Positions 1 through 10,816 of a stretch of DNA of 64,000 bases are shown here, one piece after another. Source of the stretch: Pseudomonas brassicacearum subsp. neoaurantiaca (lineage in GTDB: Bacteria > Pseudomonadota > Gammaproteobacteria > Pseudomonadales > Pseudomonadaceae). The position numbers and the translations under genes are program-made. The notes under the pieces were generated by a model. It had not been told where the DNA came from. It saw only the letters and a list, made by a program, of their open reading frames with translations, and did not search any database. Each line of letters begins with the position of its first letter. The first letter of the stretch is position 1. The stretch spans positions 1 to 64,000 of the forward strand of contig NZ_VDLV01000012.1 in the NCBI RefSeq assembly GCF_013608025.1, given 5' to 3'.

Positions 1-297
1 CAAACCGCCCGTTCTGAAAATTCAGAAGCGTCCTATAAAGGCGCGTTCCTATTCCTTAGGAAATTGCCTACATATGGCCGATTGCCTGGGGAAATAACTG
101 GGAAGGGAAGGGGATTGGCCATCTGTCGTCATCCCCCGGCCAGAAGTGAACTTGCCGCTCGTTGACCCCTCCGAGCAAAAGGGCCATCCAGCCTGCTGAC
201 GACTAAAACCACCGGCCAAGCCAATGATCGGGGCAGCGTACAGAGCGTTGTGGCTCTTCCAGAGTGACGAATCCGGCATTTATTAAAGGACTAAACC
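1..297. other. Left-edge intergenic region
   Basis: No convincing gene is seen. The last bases carry a good ribosome binding site (AAAGGA, seven bases before the ATG at 298) for the RTX protein gene. A 76-residue open frame on the minus strand has no family resemblance and was left out. No hairpin or tRNA was recognised. Confidence 0.5.
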
Positions 298-2373
298 ATG
301 ACAACCTTCGATAGCACGAAAGTGGATTCCCATACCGTGAGAACCGGCCCGGGCAGTGTCCAGGTCGACCTCACCGGCCAGCTCGATGATGCCCAGAGCA
401 TCACCGTCCAGTCGGACGGCAAGATATTGATTGGTGGTTATACCGAGTACCTGGCATGGGGGTACCCCGGGGCGCCAGGTGAGGAGAGCTACGGTTATGA
501 ACAGAACCATTCAGTGATCCGCCTGAATGCGGATGGAACTCTGGATACCGGCTTTCACGACGGTGGCGTGGACATGATACCGGCCGCGACAGCGCCAGCG
601 TCCCGCTATGAGCTGACGGCGGTACAGTCCGATGGCAAGGTGCTTGTCGCGGTGGCGCTGAACACCGGCATACAGGTGGAACGCTACAACAGCGACGGGA
701 CACGCGATGCTGGCTTTGGCCAGAACGGCGTCATGACGGTCGACATCGGCCATGACTTCAAGGATATCGACCTGACGGCCAATACGGACGGCACCTTTCA
801 GGTCAGTGCACGCGGGTTTGACCAGGCGACCGTGACCAAGGTTGGCAATGACGGCGCCTTGTTCGACGGCTTCGGAAACCATGGCGTGCTGACCGTCGAC
901 ATTTCCGAAGACCCATTCTTCAACGGCGGGATTTCCACGGCGGTGCTGGCGGACGGAAGCGTTGTGGTCGGGGCCGCCTACAACGCCGCTGGTGCAGGCG
1001 ATCCGACGTTCGCCTTGCAGCGTTTCAACGCCGACGGTCAGTTGGATACTCGTTTCGGTGACGATGGCGTCCTGCATTTAAGCGCCGCCATGGGGTTTGG
1101 CGAAGACTCAGTGGTCACCGTGCAAGCTGACGGAAAGATCATTGTGATGGGCCATGGCGAGGGCGATAGCTTGGCTACCGTGGCGCGGTTCAATGCTGAC
1201 GGATCCTTCGACAGCAGTTTTGGCAACAATGGCTCGGTGACTTTCGAGGCCGACACGCCGGTGGCGTTGACGGTACAAGCGGATGGCAGGATTTTGGCTG
1301 CCGGCACGAACAGCGGAGATTTCAATGTCATCCGCCTGAACGCCGACGGCAGCCTGGACACAAGCTTCGGCAGCCAGGATGGCAAGCTTCATGTGGATGG
1401 GTACGCTGGCGAGGAAATCCTGCACGGCACCGATGCCGCCGAAATCATCCATGGCCTGGCGGGTGATGATGTGCTCCAAGGCGAAGGCGGGCGCGACGTT
1501 CTGCAAGGTGGTGCCGGCGCAGACATTTTCCGTTTTACCGAGTTGGGCGACAGTTTCCGCACCGCCACGTTGAACAACAGCGACCGCATCCAGGACTTCG
1601 ATGCCTCTGTGGACCGCATTGACCTGATCGGCCTGGGCTTCACCGGGATCGGTGACGGCCATGACGGGACCTTGGCCATCCAGGCCAGCGCGGACGGCAC
1701 GCGCACCTACCTCAAGAGCTTCGACGCCGACGCATCCGGGCAACGCTTTGAACTGACCCTGGACGGCAATCTGGTCGGGCAGTTGAACAGCACCAACCTG
1801 GTGTTTACCGCGCCCACCATCGAAGGTACGTCTGCCAACGATACGATCACCGGTTCAGCCTTGTCGGAGATCATCCGTGGCCTGGACGGCAATGACCGTA
1901 TCAACGGCGGCGCCGGAGCAGATGTCATTATCGGTGGCGCGGGCGCCGACCGTCTCAATGGTGGAGACAGGGCCGACATTTCGTTGTGGACGGACAATCG
2001 CGAAAACGCCGACGTATTCCGCTATCTCTCCACCGAAGACAGCTACCGTACCGACACCCAGAGCTTTGCCGACCTCATCGAAGGCTTTACGGTTGACGAC
2101 AAGATCGACGTATCGGCACTGGGCTATACCGGCTTTGGAGAGGGGACGGACACGACGCTGAAGTTGGTTTACAACGAGGCATTGGACCGCACTTACCTGA
2201 AGGATGCGGAAGCGGACGCGCAAGGCCATTCGTTCCAGATTGCGCTTGCCGGGGATTGGCGGGAAAGCCTTGGCGAAGACAATATGGTCTTTGCTCCCGC
2301 TGCGGCTCCCGACGCCGAACTAGGCCTGATCGGGGTGGCGCCAGATGTCGATCAATGGCATCTGCTGAGTTGA
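298..2373 (+). CDS. Delta-60 repeat / RTX calcium-binding secreted protein
   Basis: A 691-residue protein. Residues about 35-365 hold several delta-60 repeats of the form VQSDGKILIGG...RLNADGSLDTSFG, which probably form a beta-propeller. Two RTX calcium-binding blocks (GGxGxDxxx nonapeptides) follow near residues 384-412 and 527-558. Each is followed by a serralysin (M10) C-terminal-like segment of the type RIQDFDASVDRIDL. There is no Sec signal and no protease zinc motif, so export by a type I ABC system using the C-terminal signal is inferred. No such exporter gene lies in the window. It ends at a bidirectional terminator shared with ychF. Substrate and role are unknown; adhesin or extracellular enzyme are possibilities. 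Confidence 0.8.
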   Translation: MTTFDSTKVDSHTVRTGPGSVQVDLTGQLDDAQSITVQSDGKILIGGYTEYLAWGYPGAPGEESYGYEQNHSVIRLNADGTLDTGFHDGGVDMIPAATAPASRYELTAVQSDGKVLVAVALNTGIQVERYNSDGTRDAGFGQNGVMTVDIGHDFKDIDLTANTDGTFQVSARGFDQATVTKVGNDGALFDGFGNHGVLTVDISEDPFFNGGISTAVLADGSVVVGAAYNAAGAGDPTFALQRFNADGQLDTRFGDDGVLHLSAAMGFGEDSVVTVQADGKIIVMGHGEGDSLATVARFNADGSFDSSFGNNGSVTFEADTPVALTVQADGRILAAGTNSGDFNVIRLNADGSLDTSFGSQDGKLHVDGYAGEEILHGTDAAEIIHGLAGDDVLQGEGGRDVLQGGAGADIFRFTELGDSFRTATLNNSDRIQDFDASVDRIDLIGLGFTGIGDGHDGTLAIQASADGTRTYLKSFDADASGQRFELTLDGNLVGQLNSTNLVFTAPTIEGTSANDTITGSALSEIIRGLDGNDRINGGAGADVIIGGAGADRLNGGDRADISLWTDNRENADVFRYLSTEDSYRTDTQSFADLIEGFTVDDKIDVSALGYTGFGEGTDTTLKLVYNEALDRTYLKDAEADAQGHSFQIALAGDWRESLGEDNMVFAPAAAPDAELGLIGVAPDVDQWHLLS

Positions 2374-2380
2374 CGGGCAC

Positions 2381-2423
2381 AAAAAAACCGCGTGGCAGAC
2401 AGACGCTGCCACGCGGTTTTTTT
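2381..2423. terminator. Bidirectional intrinsic terminator between RTX gene and ychF
   Basis: A perfect stem ACCGCGTGGCAG / CTGCCACGCGGT closes a seven-base loop and is flanked by an A-run on one side and a T-run on the other. It can therefore stop transcription from both converging genes. Confidence 0.9.
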
Positions 2424-2427
2424 CACT

Positions 2428-3528
2428 TCAGACGTTAAAGCGGAAGTGCATCACGTCGCCATCCTTGACGATGTATTCCTTGCCTTCCAGACGCCATTTA
2501 CCGGCTTCCTTGGCGCCCGCTTCGCCCTTGTACTGGATGAAATCCGAGTAGGCGATGACTTCGGCGCGGATGAAGCCTTTCTCGAAGTCGGTGTGGATGA
2601 CGCCGGCGGCTTGCGGGGCGGTAGCGCCCACGCGAACGGTCCAGGCGCGGACTTCTTCGACACCGGCGGTGAAGTAGGTCTGCAGGTGAAGCATTTCGTA
2701 GCCGGCGCGAATCACGCGATTCAGGCCAGGCTCTTCCAGGCCCAGGGCTTCGAGGAACATGTCTTTCTCTTCACCGTCGTCCAGCTCGGCGATTTCCGCT
2801 TCGATCTTGTTGCAGACCGGAACGACCACGGCGCCTTCTTCTTCGGCAATGGCCTTGACCACGTCCAGGTGCGGGTTGTTTTCGAAACCGTCTTCAGCGA
2901 CGTTGGCGATGTACATGACCGGCTTGGTGGTCAGCAGGTGGAAGCCCTTGATCACCTGTTTCTCGTCGGTGCTCATGTTCTTCATCAGGCTGCGCGCAGG
3001 CTTGCCTTCGGTGAAGTGCGCGATCAGCTGTTCCAACAGGCCTTTCTGGACGACGGCGTCCTTGTCGCCACCCTTGGCGTTGCGGGCGACTTTCTGCAGT
3101 TGCTTCTCACAGCTGTCGAGGTCGGCGAAGATCAGTTCCAGGTCGATGATCTCGATGTCGCGTTTCGGGTCGACACTGTTGGAGACGTGGATCACGTTCT
3201 CATCTTCGAAGCAGCGCACCACGTGGGCGATGGCATCGGTCTCGCGGATGTTGGCCAGGAACTTGTTGCCCAGGCCTTCACCTTTCGACGCGCCGGCCAC
3301 CAGGCCAGCGATGTCGACGAATTCCATGGTGGTCGGCAGGATACGCTTGGGATTGACGATCGCTGCCAACGCTTCCAGGCGTGGATCGGGCATCGGCACG
3401 ATGCCGCTGTTCGGCTCGATGGTGCAGAAGGGGAAGTTCTCGGCCGCGATCCCGGATTTGGTCAGGGCGTTGAACAGGGTGGACTTGCCGACGTTAGGCA
3501 GGCCGACGATGCCGCAATTGAATCCCAT
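2428..3528 (-). CDS. ychF: Redox-regulated ATPase YchF
   Basis: A 366-residue Obg-family P-loop NTPase that in this family prefers ATP and binds ribosomes; E. coli YchF acts in oxidative-stress control. The P-loop GLPNVGKS is at residues 9-16. The G4-type motif NKIE at 240-243 replaces the NKxD of true GTPases, which explains the ATP preference. A TGS domain forms the C-terminus, ending in FRFNV. Length is normal for the family. The gene starts 22 bases after the pth stop, so pth and ychF are probably co-transcribed. This pairing is common in gamma-proteobacteria. Confidence 0.97.
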   Translation of the reverse strand: MGFNCGIVGLPNVGKSTLFNALTKSGIAAENFPFCTIEPNSGIVPMPDPRLEALAAIVNPKRILPTTMEFVDIAGLVAGASKGEGLGNKFLANIRETDAIAHVVRCFEDENVIHVSNSVDPKRDIEIIDLELIFADLDSCEKQLQKVARNAKGGDKDAVVQKGLLEQLIAHFTEGKPARSLMKNMSTDEKQVIKGFHLLTTKPVMYIANVAEDGFENNPHLDVVKAIAEEEGAVVVPVCNKIEAEIAELDDGEEKDMFLEALGLEEPGLNRVIRAGYEMLHLQTYFTAGVEEVRAWTVRVGATAPQAAGVIHTDFEKGFIRAEVIAYSDFIQYKGEAGAKEAGKWRLEGKEYIVKDGDVMHFRFNV

Positions 3529-3550
3529 GGTGTTTCCCCTCGGATAAGTG

Positions 3551-4135
3551 TCAGGCCTTCTGGCTGTGCAGGTTTTTCATCGCGCGGTTCCATTCACCGG
3601 CGAGGATATCCGGCAGCACGCCGAGGGCGAAGTCGATGCTGGCATCGAGTTTTTCCTGTTCGGCGCGAGGCGCACGACCCAGGACAAAGTTTGAAACCAT
3701 ACTGGCAACGCCCGGGTGGCCGATGCCAAGCCGCAGGCGGTGAAAGGTATTCTGATTACCCAGTTGCGCAATGATGTCGCGCAACCCGTTGTGACCGCCA
3801 TGGCCGCCGCCCTGCTTGAGCTTGGCGACGCCCGGAGGCAGGTCGAGTTCGTCGTGGGCCACCAGGATTTCTTCCGGCTTGATGCGAAAGAAACCGGCCA
3901 ATGCCGCCACGGCCTGGCCGCTTCGGTTCATGTAGGTGGTGGGAATCAACAGGCGAACATCCTGACCCTGGTGCGAAAAGCGCCCGGTCAGGCCGAAATA
4001 TTTGCGATCGGCGGCCAGGCTGACGCCTTGGGCGTGCGCGATGCGCTCAACAAAAAGGGCCCCTGCGTTATGCCGGGTCTGTTCGTATTCGGCGCCTGGA
4101 TTTCCCAGGCCAACGATCAGTTTGATGGCAGTCAC
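3551..4135 (-). CDS. pth: Peptidyl-tRNA hydrolase (GTG start)
   Basis: Hydrolyses peptidyl-tRNAs released by stalled ribosomes and so recycles tRNA. The GTG at 4135 was chosen over an in-frame ATG at 4168. The GTG has a Shine-Dalgarno AGGA just upstream that falls between the two codons, and it gives the usual 194 residues. Family motifs are present: N12 in GLGNPG, the catalytic His at residue 22 in QTRHNAG, and the [10 protein letters not shown] segment. It lies between rplY and ychF, probably in one operon. The first 11 residues from the upstream ATG look non-coding. Confidence 0.95.
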   Translation of the reverse strand: MTAIKLIVGLGNPGAEYEQTRHNAGALFVERIAHAQGVSLAADRKYFGLTGRFSHQGQDVRLLIPTTYMNRSGQAVAALAGFFRIKPEEILVAHDELDLPPGVAKLKQGGGHGGHNGLRDIIAQLGNQNTFHRLRLGIGHPGVASMVSNFVLGRAPRAEQEKLDASIDFALGVLPDILAGEWNRAMKNLHSQKA

Positions 4136-4301
4136 GATAGGGGCCCTTCCTGGAGTGGTGGATAACATGTCGCGGTCAGACAGGGTGGCGACAACGAACG
4201 AAAATTGCGGATCTACCGTTAAGTAAACTTCGCGTTCTTGCCCGTTGTCTCGCTACGTTCCAGTCCGCGATGTTTCCGGTCACTCCGGCGACAGAGTGAA
4301 A

Positions 4302-4904
4302 TTACTCTGCAGCGCCTTCTTCAGTAGCTTCTGGAGCAACACGTGGAGCGTGGACGTTGGCAACAGCCTTGTCATCACCGTGAGCCAGGGCAACAAACTC
4401 AACGCCTTTAGGAGCCTTGAGGTCGGACAGGTGAATGATCGTGCCGACTTCGGCGTTAGCCAGGTCGACTTCGATGAATTCAGGCAGGTCTTTCGGCAGG
4501 CAGGACACTTCGATTTCCGAAGTCACGTGCGAGATCTCGCCGCCTTTCTTGACCGGAGCAGCTTCGTTGATGAAGTGCACTGGAACAACAGCAGTCAGCT
4601 TCTGACCGGCAACAACGCGGACGAAGTCAGCGTGCATCACGTGGCCTTTGGCCGGGTGACGCTGCAGGGCTTTGATCACGACGTTTTGCTTGGTGCCGCC
4701 AACGTTCAGCTCGATGATGTGGCTGTAGGCCGCTTCGTTTTCGAGCAGTTTGGCAACTTCTTTGGCCAGCATGCTGATGGACTCAGGGGCTTTGTCGCCA
4801 CCGTAGACTACAGCTGGAACCAGGCTTGCGAGACGACGCAGGCGGCGGCTCGCACCTTTCCCCAGGTCGGAACGCACTTCAGCATTCAGAGTAAAATCGT
4901 TCAT
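4302..4904 (-). CDS. rplY: 50S ribosomal protein L25 / general stress protein Ctc
   Basis: Binds 5S rRNA in the large ribosomal subunit. The 200-residue length shows the long CTC form: an N-terminal L25 domain (from [21 protein letters not shown]) followed by the TL5/CTC beta-domain and an Ala/Glu-rich tail. The ATG at 4904 has a clear GGAGA ribosome binding site. An upstream extension to 4988 runs into the prs terminator and is not credible. The 166-base gap to pth holds no obvious terminator, so rplY-pth-ychF could be one transcript. Confidence 0.96.
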   Translation of the reverse strand: MNDFTLNAEVRSDLGKGASRRLRRLASLVPAVVYGGDKAPESISMLAKEVAKLLENEAAYSHIIELNVGGTKQNVVIKALQRHPAKGHVMHADFVRVVAGQKLTAVVPVHFINEAAPVKKGGEISHVTSEIEVSCLPKDLPEFIEVDLANAEVGTIIHLSDLKAPKGVEFVALAHGDDKAVANVHAPRVAPEATEEGAAE

Positions 4905-4967
4905 GTTGTATCTCCAAAATAGCCATTTCCGAATGACGTCTGCGACCGACGCCAAAGCGGTATGGGC

Positions 4968-5011
4968 AAAAAAGCCCCGCCACAACATGAGTGTTGGGGC
5001 GGGGCGCTTTT
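4968..5011 (-). terminator. Intrinsic terminator downstream of prs
   Basis: On the minus strand a long GC-rich stem (GCCCCGCC and CAACA arms, four-base loop, one mismatch) is followed by a run of six T. It lies 34 bases after the prs stop and separates prs from rplY. Confidence 0.9.
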
Positions 5012-5044
5012 CGTCAACGAGATCTTCTGGAAAGGGCAGGGCCC

Positions 5045-5986
5045 TTAGCGGAACATCGCACTGATCGATTCTTCATTGCTGATGCGGCGAACCGCCTCGG
5101 CAACTACCGGTGCGATATCCAGTTGACGGATACGCGCACAGGCTTGTGCTGCAGCGGACAGCGGGATGGTGTTGGTCACCACCAGCTCATCCAGCACGGA
5201 ATTTTCAATGTTTTCGATCGCTCGACCCGACAGCACAGGGTGTGTGCAGTAGGCAAAGACCTTGGCAGCGCCATGCTCTTTCAGGGCCTTGGCCGCGTGG
5301 CACAGGGTGCCGGCGGTATCGACCATGTCATCGACCAGAATGCAGGTACGCCCTTCGACATCACCAATGATATGCATCACTTCGGAGTGATTGGCTTTCT
5401 CACGGCGTTTGTCGATGATACCCAGATCAACGCCCAGGGATTTGGCAACGGCCCGTGCACGCACGACGCCGCCAATGTCCGGGGACACGATCATGAGGTT
5501 TTCGAAGCGCTGATCTTCAATGTCATCCACCAGGACAGGGGAGCCGTAGATGTTATCCACGGGAATATCGAAGAAGCCCTGGATCTGGTCAGCATGCAGA
5601 TCGACCGTGAGTACACGATCGATGCCGACTACGGTCAGCATATCGGCGACGACTTTCGCGCTGATAGCCACACGTGCGGAACGCGGACGGCGATCCTGAC
5701 GGGCATAACCAAAGTAAGGAATAACAGCAGTGATACGAGTAGCCGAGGAGCGGCGGAAGGCATCAGCCATCACGACGAGTTCCATCAGGTTATCGTTGGT
5801 CGGAGCGCAAGTCGGCTGAATAATGAAGACGTCTTTACCGCGAACGTTTTCATTGATCTCGGCAGTGATTTCGCCGTCGGAGAACTTACCGACAGAAATG
5901 TCACCGAGAGGGATATGCAGCTGACGTACGACACGCCGAGCCAGATCGGGGTTAGCGTTCCCCGTAAAGACCATCATCTTGGACAC
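5045..5986 (-). CDS. prs: Ribose-phosphate pyrophosphokinase (PRPP synthetase, GTG start)
   Basis: Makes PRPP from ribose 5-phosphate and ATP, feeding purine, pyrimidine, histidine, tryptophan and NAD synthesis. The GTG at 5986 gives [18 protein letters not shown] and the usual 313 residues. The upstream frame to 6076 would run into the tRNA-Gln gene and was rejected. The PRPP-binding loop [10 protein letters not shown] and the flexible-loop YARQDRRPR segment are present. It lies 47 bases downstream of tRNA-Gln and ispE on the same strand, the usual Pseudomonas arrangement, and ends at an intrinsic terminator. Confidence 0.97.
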   Translation of the reverse strand: MSKMMVFTGNANPDLARRVVRQLHIPLGDISVGKFSDGEITAEINENVRGKDVFIIQPTCAPTNDNLMELVVMADAFRRSSATRITAVIPYFGYARQDRRPRSARVAISAKVVADMLTVVGIDRVLTVDLHADQIQGFFDIPVDNIYGSPVLVDDIEDQRFENLMIVSPDIGGVVRARAVAKSLGVDLGIIDKRREKANHSEVMHIIGDVEGRTCILVDDMVDTAGTLCHAAKALKEHGAAKVFAYCTHPVLSGRAIENIENSVLDELVVTNTIPLSAAAQACARIRQLDIAPVVAEAVRRISNEESISAMFR

Positions 5987-6033
5987 GCGCAGTACCTGAA
6001 GGCTGAGGGTATACCTGGATGAGTATAGGAAAA

Positions 6034-6108
6034 TGGCAGGGGCGGCTGGATTCGAACCAACGCATGGCAGGATCAAAACCTGCTGCCTTACCGCTTGGCG
6101 ACGCCCCT
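6034..6108 (-). tRNA. tRNA-Gln (anticodon TTG)
   Basis: On the minus strand the acceptor arm AGGGGCG pairs exactly with CGCCCCT, followed by discriminator G and an encoded CCA. The anticodon stem GCAGG/CCTGC holds the loop TTTTGAT, giving anticodon TTG. The T-loop is GGTTCGAATCC. It lies between ispE and prs. Confidence 0.97.
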
Positions 6109-6145
6109 GTATCTGTTGCTGCGAGTGCCCAGCACTCGATTCCTT

Positions 6146-6997
6146 TTAGAGCAGACTTTGCAGCTTGCGATGCAACATCGAAACGTTGCTTCCTTTCGCT
6201 ACAAACCCTGTAAGGGTCTCTATCAGAAGGGCCGAGACTTTATCAGCTTCAGCTTTGCTTGGGAAGCCCCCAAACACACAACTTCCAGTTCCGGTGAGTT
6301 TTGCTTCGGTAAAATTACCTAACAAATTCAATGCGTTACGAACATCTGGATAACGCCTTGCTACCACCGGTAAGCAGTCATTTCGACTGTTTCCCTTGGG
6401 AACGGGGCGCACTTTAATGGGAGGAGAGTTACGTGTCAACAGTGGATCTGAAAAAATTTCTGCTGTACTTACAGATACTTGCGGCACAAGCACCAAGTAC
6501 CAGGGTTCTTCGGGTTCCACCGGCGTGAGTTTTTCCCCCACGCCCTCGGCAAAAGCCGCGTGGCCCCGCACGAAAACCGGTACGTCGGCGCCCAGCGTCA
6601 GGCCCAGGGCCGCCAGGCGATCCATGTCCCAGCCCAGTTGCCACAAATGATTCAAGCCCAGCAAAGTGGTCGCCGCATTCGAGCTGCCACCACCGATACC
6701 GCCGCCCATGGGCAGGATTTTTTCGATCCAGATATCGATGCCCAGCGAACAGCCGGATTGTTCCTGGAGTTTTTTCGCGGCCTTGACGATCAGATTGCTG
6801 TCGTGGGGAACGCCATCGAATTCGGTGTGCAAGCGGATCACGCCATCGTCGCGCACCGCGAAAGTGATCTCGTCGCCGTAGTCCAGAAACTGAAAGATTG
6901 TCTGCAGCTCATGATAGCCGTCGGGTCGCCGGCCGAGGATGTGCAGCATCAGGTTGAGCTTGGCCGGGGAGGGCAGCGTCAGGCGTGTTGCGCTCAT
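6146..6997 (-). CDS. ispE: 4-diphosphocytidyl-2-C-methyl-D-erythritol kinase
   Basis: ATP-dependent GHMP-family kinase of the MEP isoprenoid pathway. The ATG at 6997 gives [20 protein letters not shown] and 283 residues, the family size; an upstream extension would overlap lolB. The catalytic Lys of SPAKLNL is at residue 13. The glycine-rich ATP loop [16 protein letters not shown] and the GADVPVF segment with the catalytic Asp are present. The start lies one base after the lolB stop, so translation is probably coupled to lolB. Confidence 0.97.
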   Translation of the reverse strand: MSATRLTLPSPAKLNLMLHILGRRPDGYHELQTIFQFLDYGDEITFAVRDDGVIRLHTEFDGVPHDSNLIVKAAKKLQEQSGCSLGIDIWIEKILPMGGGIGGGSSNAATTLLGLNHLWQLGWDMDRLAALGLTLGADVPVFVRGHAAFAEGVGEKLTPVEPEEPWYLVLVPQVSVSTAEIFSDPLLTRNSPPIKVRPVPKGNSRNDCLPVVARRYPDVRNALNLLGNFTEAKLTGTGSCVFGGFPSKAEADKVSALLIETLTGFVAKGSNVSMLHRKLQSLL

Positions 6998-6998
6998 G

Positions 6999-7616
6999 TC
7001 ATTGCCCCAGCTTGCGCGGCTGCCATTGCTTGATGACCAGCGTGACGTCGAGATTGCTGCCGTGCAGCTTGATGCGCTCGGGCAACCAATAGCCGTTCTG
7101 CTGGGCATAGCTGAGGTATTCAATCTGCCAGTCGTCCTGCTCCAGGTTGGACAGGCGACTGTCCGCGTCGAGGGTCAGGCGACTCTCGCTGTCCGGTGCA
7201 GGGAGGCCGCGAACCCACCAGGTCAGGTGCGACACGGGCAGTTTCCAGCCCAATTGCTCTTCCAGCAGCGCTTCAGGGGTGGGTGCCTCGTAGCGCCCCT
7301 GGTTGGCGACTTCCAGCGAAACCTGGCCCGGCCGGCCGGTCAGGCGGGCGGCGCCACGGCCCAGCGGCCCGGAGAGGCGAATGTCGTAGTAATCCTGGCG
7401 CTGCAGCCAGAACAAGGTGCCGCTGCCCGAGTCCTTTGGCGCGCGAATACCGATCTTGCCGTCGATCTGCCAGCCATCGAGGCTACTCAACTGTTGCTTG
7501 TGCTCGCGCCACTGGGCCTGGTTGCCCTGGCCCTGGACGGACTCGCGGGCGCCGAAGCCCGCGCAACCGGCGAGCAGGGCGATGAAACTGAAAACAATGA
7601 AATGGCGCAAAAACAT
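6999..7616 (-). CDS. lolB: Outer-membrane lipoprotein insertion receptor LolB
   Basis: Outer-membrane lipoprotein that accepts lipoproteins from periplasmic LolA and inserts them in the outer membrane. A lipoprotein signal peptide ends in the lipobox LLAGC with the modified Cys at residue 18, and +2 is Ala, consistent with outer-membrane sorting. The body ([22 protein letters not shown]) matches the LolB fold. Length is 205 residues. It sits between the TPR lipoprotein gene (4-base gap) and ispE (1-base gap), forming a three-gene operon on the minus strand. Confidence 0.96.
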   Translation of the reverse strand: MFLRHFIVFSFIALLAGCAGFGARESVQGQGNQAQWREHKQQLSSLDGWQIDGKIGIRAPKDSGSGTLFWLQRQDYYDIRLSGPLGRGAARLTGRPGQVSLEVANQGRYEAPTPEALLEEQLGWKLPVSHLTWWVRGLPAPDSESRLTLDADSRLSNLEQDDWQIEYLSYAQQNGYWLPERIKLHGSNLDVTLVIKQWQPRKLGQ

Positions 7617-7620
7617 AATC

Positions 7621-9345
7621 TTAAAGAGTCTCTGATCCGGTCAGGCGTTTGATGGTGCTGCGCAGGATGGGGCTGTCGGGCTGTTCCTTGAGGAACTTGT
7701 CCCAGATCTGCCGGGCTTCGCGTTGTTTGCCGTTGGCCCACAGCACTTCGCCCAGGTGAGCGGCGACTTCCTGGTCCGGGAAGCGCTCCAGGGCCTGGCG
7801 CAACAGGCGTTCGGCTTCGTCGAGATTGCCCAGGCGGAAGTTCACCCAGCCGAGACTGTCGAGTACCGCCGGGTCTTCCGGGTTGATCTGGTGGGCCTGC
7901 TCGATCAGCACCTTGGCTTCATCGTAGCGGGTGGTGCGATCCGACAGGGTGTAGCCAAGGGCGTTGAGGGCCATGGCGTTGTCCGGGTCGCGCTGGATGA
8001 TCAGGCGCAGGTCTTTCTCCATCTGGGCCAGGTCATTGCGTTTTTCCGCCAGCATGGCGCGGGTATACAGCAGGTTCAGATCGTCCGGGTATTGCTTCAA
8101 GGCTTGTTGCAACACGCCCCAGGCCTTGTCGCCCTGGTTGTTGGCCGACAAGGTTTCGGCCTCGATCAGGAAGAGCTGGATGCCGTAGTCCGGCTGGGTG
8201 TCACGCTGGATGGCCAGGCGACTCTGGGCCTCGGCCGTCCTGCCATTGCCGATCAGGATGTCGGCCTGGCGCAACTGCGCCGGCAGATAATCATTGCCCG
8301 GGCCGACCTGTGCGTATTCGATCAGAGCGCTCTCGGGGTCGTTGCGCTCCTCGGCGATGCGACCAAGGTTCAGGTGGGCCGAATCAACGTGGCTTTCCCG
8401 TGCGATCAGGTCTTCCAGGTAGCCCTTGGCCTCTTCCCAGGCCTTGGCTTCCAGGCAGACCAGCGCCAGGGAGTAACGCAGGTCATCATCCTCAGGGTAT
8501 TGCTGCACCAGGCTGGAAAATTCGACCTTGGCGTCGTCCATGCGGTTGTTCTCGACCAGCATGCGCGCATAGGTGAGGCGCAGGCGTTTGTCGTCCGGGT
8601 ATTTCTTGATGCTTTTTTCCATCAGCGGCAGGGCTTCGTCACCGCGATTCATGCTTTGCAACAGCCGTGCACGCAACAGGATGGGCGCCACTTCGCCGGC
8701 CTCTGGCGGGTTGTCTTCCAGCAGGGTAAGGGCACCCTGGGAATCGCCGTCCTGTTGCAGCAGCAGCGCCTTGCCGAAAATCAGTTGTCCATTGTTCGGA
8801 TGACGTTGCAGCAGGCGATCGAAGCTCTTCATCAGGCCGGCGCGGGTTTCCTGGTCGGTATCGGCCGCGGACAGCGCAAGGAAGTCGAAATGGGTGTCGC
8901 CTTTGCCCTGCAGGACTTTTTCCATATATGTCATGGCGTCGTCATAACGTCCGGCACGTGCCAGTTGTATGGCGGCGGCGCGTTGCGCTTCGAGATCGTC
9001 CGGGGCGTTCTTCGCCCAGATCAGCGCGGTATCCAAGGCGGGCTGGTCAGCGCCCAGGTATTCGGCGATGCGAAACGCGCGCTCGGAAATCCCCGGGTCC
9101 TGGGTATTGATGGCCTGGGTGACGTAGTTGTCCAACGCAATATCGAAGCGATTGCGCTGGCCCGCCAGCTCGGCGCTCAGCAGGCTGAAGATGGTCTCCT
9201 CGCTGAACGAGCCGTAGACCTTGGGCTTTTCGGGGGTCGGGGAACTGTCTTCGACCGGTGGCGTACCGTCCGTCGAAACGGGGGCCATGGACTGGCAGCC
9301 GCCGAGGAAGGCAAAAGCGAGGAGCAACGCAAAGGATCTATTCAT
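7621..9345 (-). CDS. Tetratricopeptide-repeat lipoprotein
   Basis: A 574-residue protein with a lipoprotein signal (FLGGC, Cys17) followed by a Pro-rich linker. About a dozen degenerate TPR helix pairs fill the rest, the clearest near the C-terminus ([21 protein letters not shown] and [20 protein letters not shown]). TPRs suggest a scaffold on the inner face of the outer membrane. It is first in an operon with lolB and ispE and divergent from hemA, an order conserved in Pseudomonas. The +2 residue is Gln, so outer-membrane sorting is expected. The exact partner is unknown to me. Confidence 0.9.
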   Translation of the reverse strand: MNRSFALLLAFAFLGGCQSMAPVSTDGTPPVEDSSPTPEKPKVYGSFSEETIFSLLSAELAGQRNRFDIALDNYVTQAINTQDPGISERAFRIAEYLGADQPALDTALIWAKNAPDDLEAQRAAAIQLARAGRYDDAMTYMEKVLQGKGDTHFDFLALSAADTDQETRAGLMKSFDRLLQRHPNNGQLIFGKALLLQQDGDSQGALTLLEDNPPEAGEVAPILLRARLLQSMNRGDEALPLMEKSIKKYPDDKRLRLTYARMLVENNRMDDAKVEFSSLVQQYPEDDDLRYSLALVCLEAKAWEEAKGYLEDLIARESHVDSAHLNLGRIAEERNDPESALIEYAQVGPGNDYLPAQLRQADILIGNGRTAEAQSRLAIQRDTQPDYGIQLFLIEAETLSANNQGDKAWGVLQQALKQYPDDLNLLYTRAMLAEKRNDLAQMEKDLRLIIQRDPDNAMALNALGYTLSDRTTRYDEAKVLIEQAHQINPEDPAVLDSLGWVNFRLGNLDEAERLLRQALERFPDQEVAAHLGEVLWANGKQREARQIWDKFLKEQPDSPILRSTIKRLTGSETL

Positions 9346-9526
9346 ATAGGAAGAGGACGACTAACCTGCGGTCGGATCATCATGACACAAGCCATCGGTC
9401 AAACATAACCGAGTCTCGGCGGATGCTTTATAGGCACAGGTAATTGTGACAATAGTCGGGGGTGGTTGTTCTGAATCTGGCGAAGTAGGACAATTGCCGG
9501 CTTCACGTCACCATCAGCGACCTTGA
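9346..9526. other. Divergent promoter region between TPR lipoprotein gene and hemA
   Basis: These 181 bases must hold the promoters for both the minus-strand TPR-lolB-ispE operon and the plus-strand hemA operon. I see no near-consensus -35/-10 pair and no strong palindrome. The hemA start has only a weak ribosome binding site. Confidence 0.4.
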
Positions 9527-10816
9527 ATGGCCTTCCTTGCACTTGGTATCAACCACAAGACTGCTTCAGTAGACGTCCGCGAGCGCGTGGCCTTCACGCC
9601 TGAGCAGCTGGTTGAGGCCCTGCAGCAGCTCTGCCGACTCACCGACAGCCGCGAAGCTGCGATCCTGTCCACCTGCAATCGCAGCGAGCTTTATATAGAA
9701 CAGGATCACGTTTCGGCCGATTCAGTGCTGCGCTGGCTGGCCGAATACCATGATTTGAGCCTTGAAGAGCTGCGCGCCAGCGCTTATGTGCACGAAGATG
9801 ATGCGGCCGTTCGTCACATGATGCGCGTCGCCTCGGGGCTCGACTCGCTGGTGTTGGGCGAACCGCAGATTCTCGGCCAGATGAAATCGGCTTACGCCGT
9901 GGCGCGCGAGGCCGGCACCGTCGGCCCGCTGCTGGGGCGGCTGTTCCAGGCCACGTTCAATGCCGCCAAGCAGGTGCGCACCGACACGGCCATTGGCGAG
10001 AACCCGGTGTCCGTGGCGTTTGCCGCGGTCAGCCTGGCGAAGCAGATTTTCAGCGATCTGCAGCGCAGCCAGGCGTTGCTGATTGGTGCTGGCGAGACCA
10101 TCACCCTGGTTGCCCGCCACCTGCATGACCTGGGCGTGAAACGCATCGTGGTCGCCAACCGCACGCTGGAGCGCGCCAGTACCCTGGCCGAACAGTTCGG
10201 CGCCCACGCGGTGTTGCTCTCGGACATTCCCGCTGAGTTGGTGCACAGCGACATCGTCATCAGTTCCACCGCCAGCCAGTTGCCAATCCTCGGCAAAGGC
10301 GCGGTGGAAAGTGCCCTGAAGCTGCGCAAGCACAAGCCAATCTTCATGGTCGACATCGCCGTTCCCCGGGACATCGAGCCGGAAGTGGGCGAACTCGACG
10401 ACGTTTATCTCTACAGTGTCGATGACCTGCACGAAGTGGTCGCCGAGAACCTGAAGAGCCGGCAAGGCGCGGCCCAGGCGGCGGAAGAGATGATCACCGT
10501 CGGCGCCGAGGATTTCATGGTGCGCCTGCGCGAGCTGGCGGCGGTGGACGTGCTCAAGGCGTATCGTCAGCAAAGCGAACGGCTGCGCGACGAAGAATTG
10601 CAAAAGGCCCAGCGCCTGCTCGCCAACGGTGGCAGTGCCGAAGAGGTGCTGGTGCAGTTGGCTCGCGGCCTGACCAATAAATTGCTCCACGCGCCCAGCG
10701 TCCAGCTCAAGAAGCTGACCGCCGAAGGCCGCCTCGATGCGCTGGCCATGGCCCAGGAACTTTTCGCCCTCGGTGAGGCTTCACCGGATAGCTTTTCGGA
10801 TAAAAAATCGCAATGA
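9527..10816 (+). CDS. hemA: Glutamyl-tRNA reductase
   Basis: NADPH-dependent reduction of glutamyl-tRNA to glutamate-1-semialdehyde, the first committed step of C5 haem synthesis. 429 residues. The start [20 protein letters not shown] is the conserved N-terminus. The catalytic Cys is residue 50 in STCNRSELY. The nucleotide-binding region [16 protein letters not shown] and the C-terminal dimerisation helices follow. The stop overlaps the prfA start (ATGA), so the two are coupled. The weak ribosome binding site is noted but the start is clear from conservation. Confidence 0.97.
   Translation: MAFLALGINHKTASVDVRERVAFTPEQLVEALQQLCRLTDSREAAILSTCNRSELYIEQDHVSADSVLRWLAEYHDLSLEELRASAYVHEDDAAVRHMMRVASGLDSLVLGEPQILGQMKSAYAVAREAGTVGPLLGRLFQATFNAAKQVRTDTAIGENPVSVAFAAVSLAKQIFSDLQRSQALLIGAGETITLVARHLHDLGVKRIVVANRTLERASTLAEQFGAHAVLLSDIPAELVHSDIVISSTASQLPILGKGAVESALKLRKHKPIFMVDIAVPRDIEPEVGELDDVYLYSVDDLHEVVAENLKSRQGAAQAAEEMITVGAEDFMVRLRELAAVDVLKAYRQQSERLRDEELQKAQRLLANGGSAEEVLVQLARGLTNKLLHAPSVQLKKLTAEGRLDALAMAQELFALGEASPDSFSDKKSQ

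Noticed and set aside
49..279. A 76-residue minus-strand open frame at the left edge
   Set aside because: No ribosome binding site, no family resemblance, and it occupies the promoter region of the RTX gene.
2392..3774. A 460-residue open frame on the plus strand
   Set aside because: It is the antisense of ychF and part of pth, with no family motif; the minus-strand genes are certain.
4991..6022. A 343-residue open frame on the plus strand opposite prs
   Set aside because: It is the shadow of prs and overlaps the prs terminator; its composition is that of an antisense frame.
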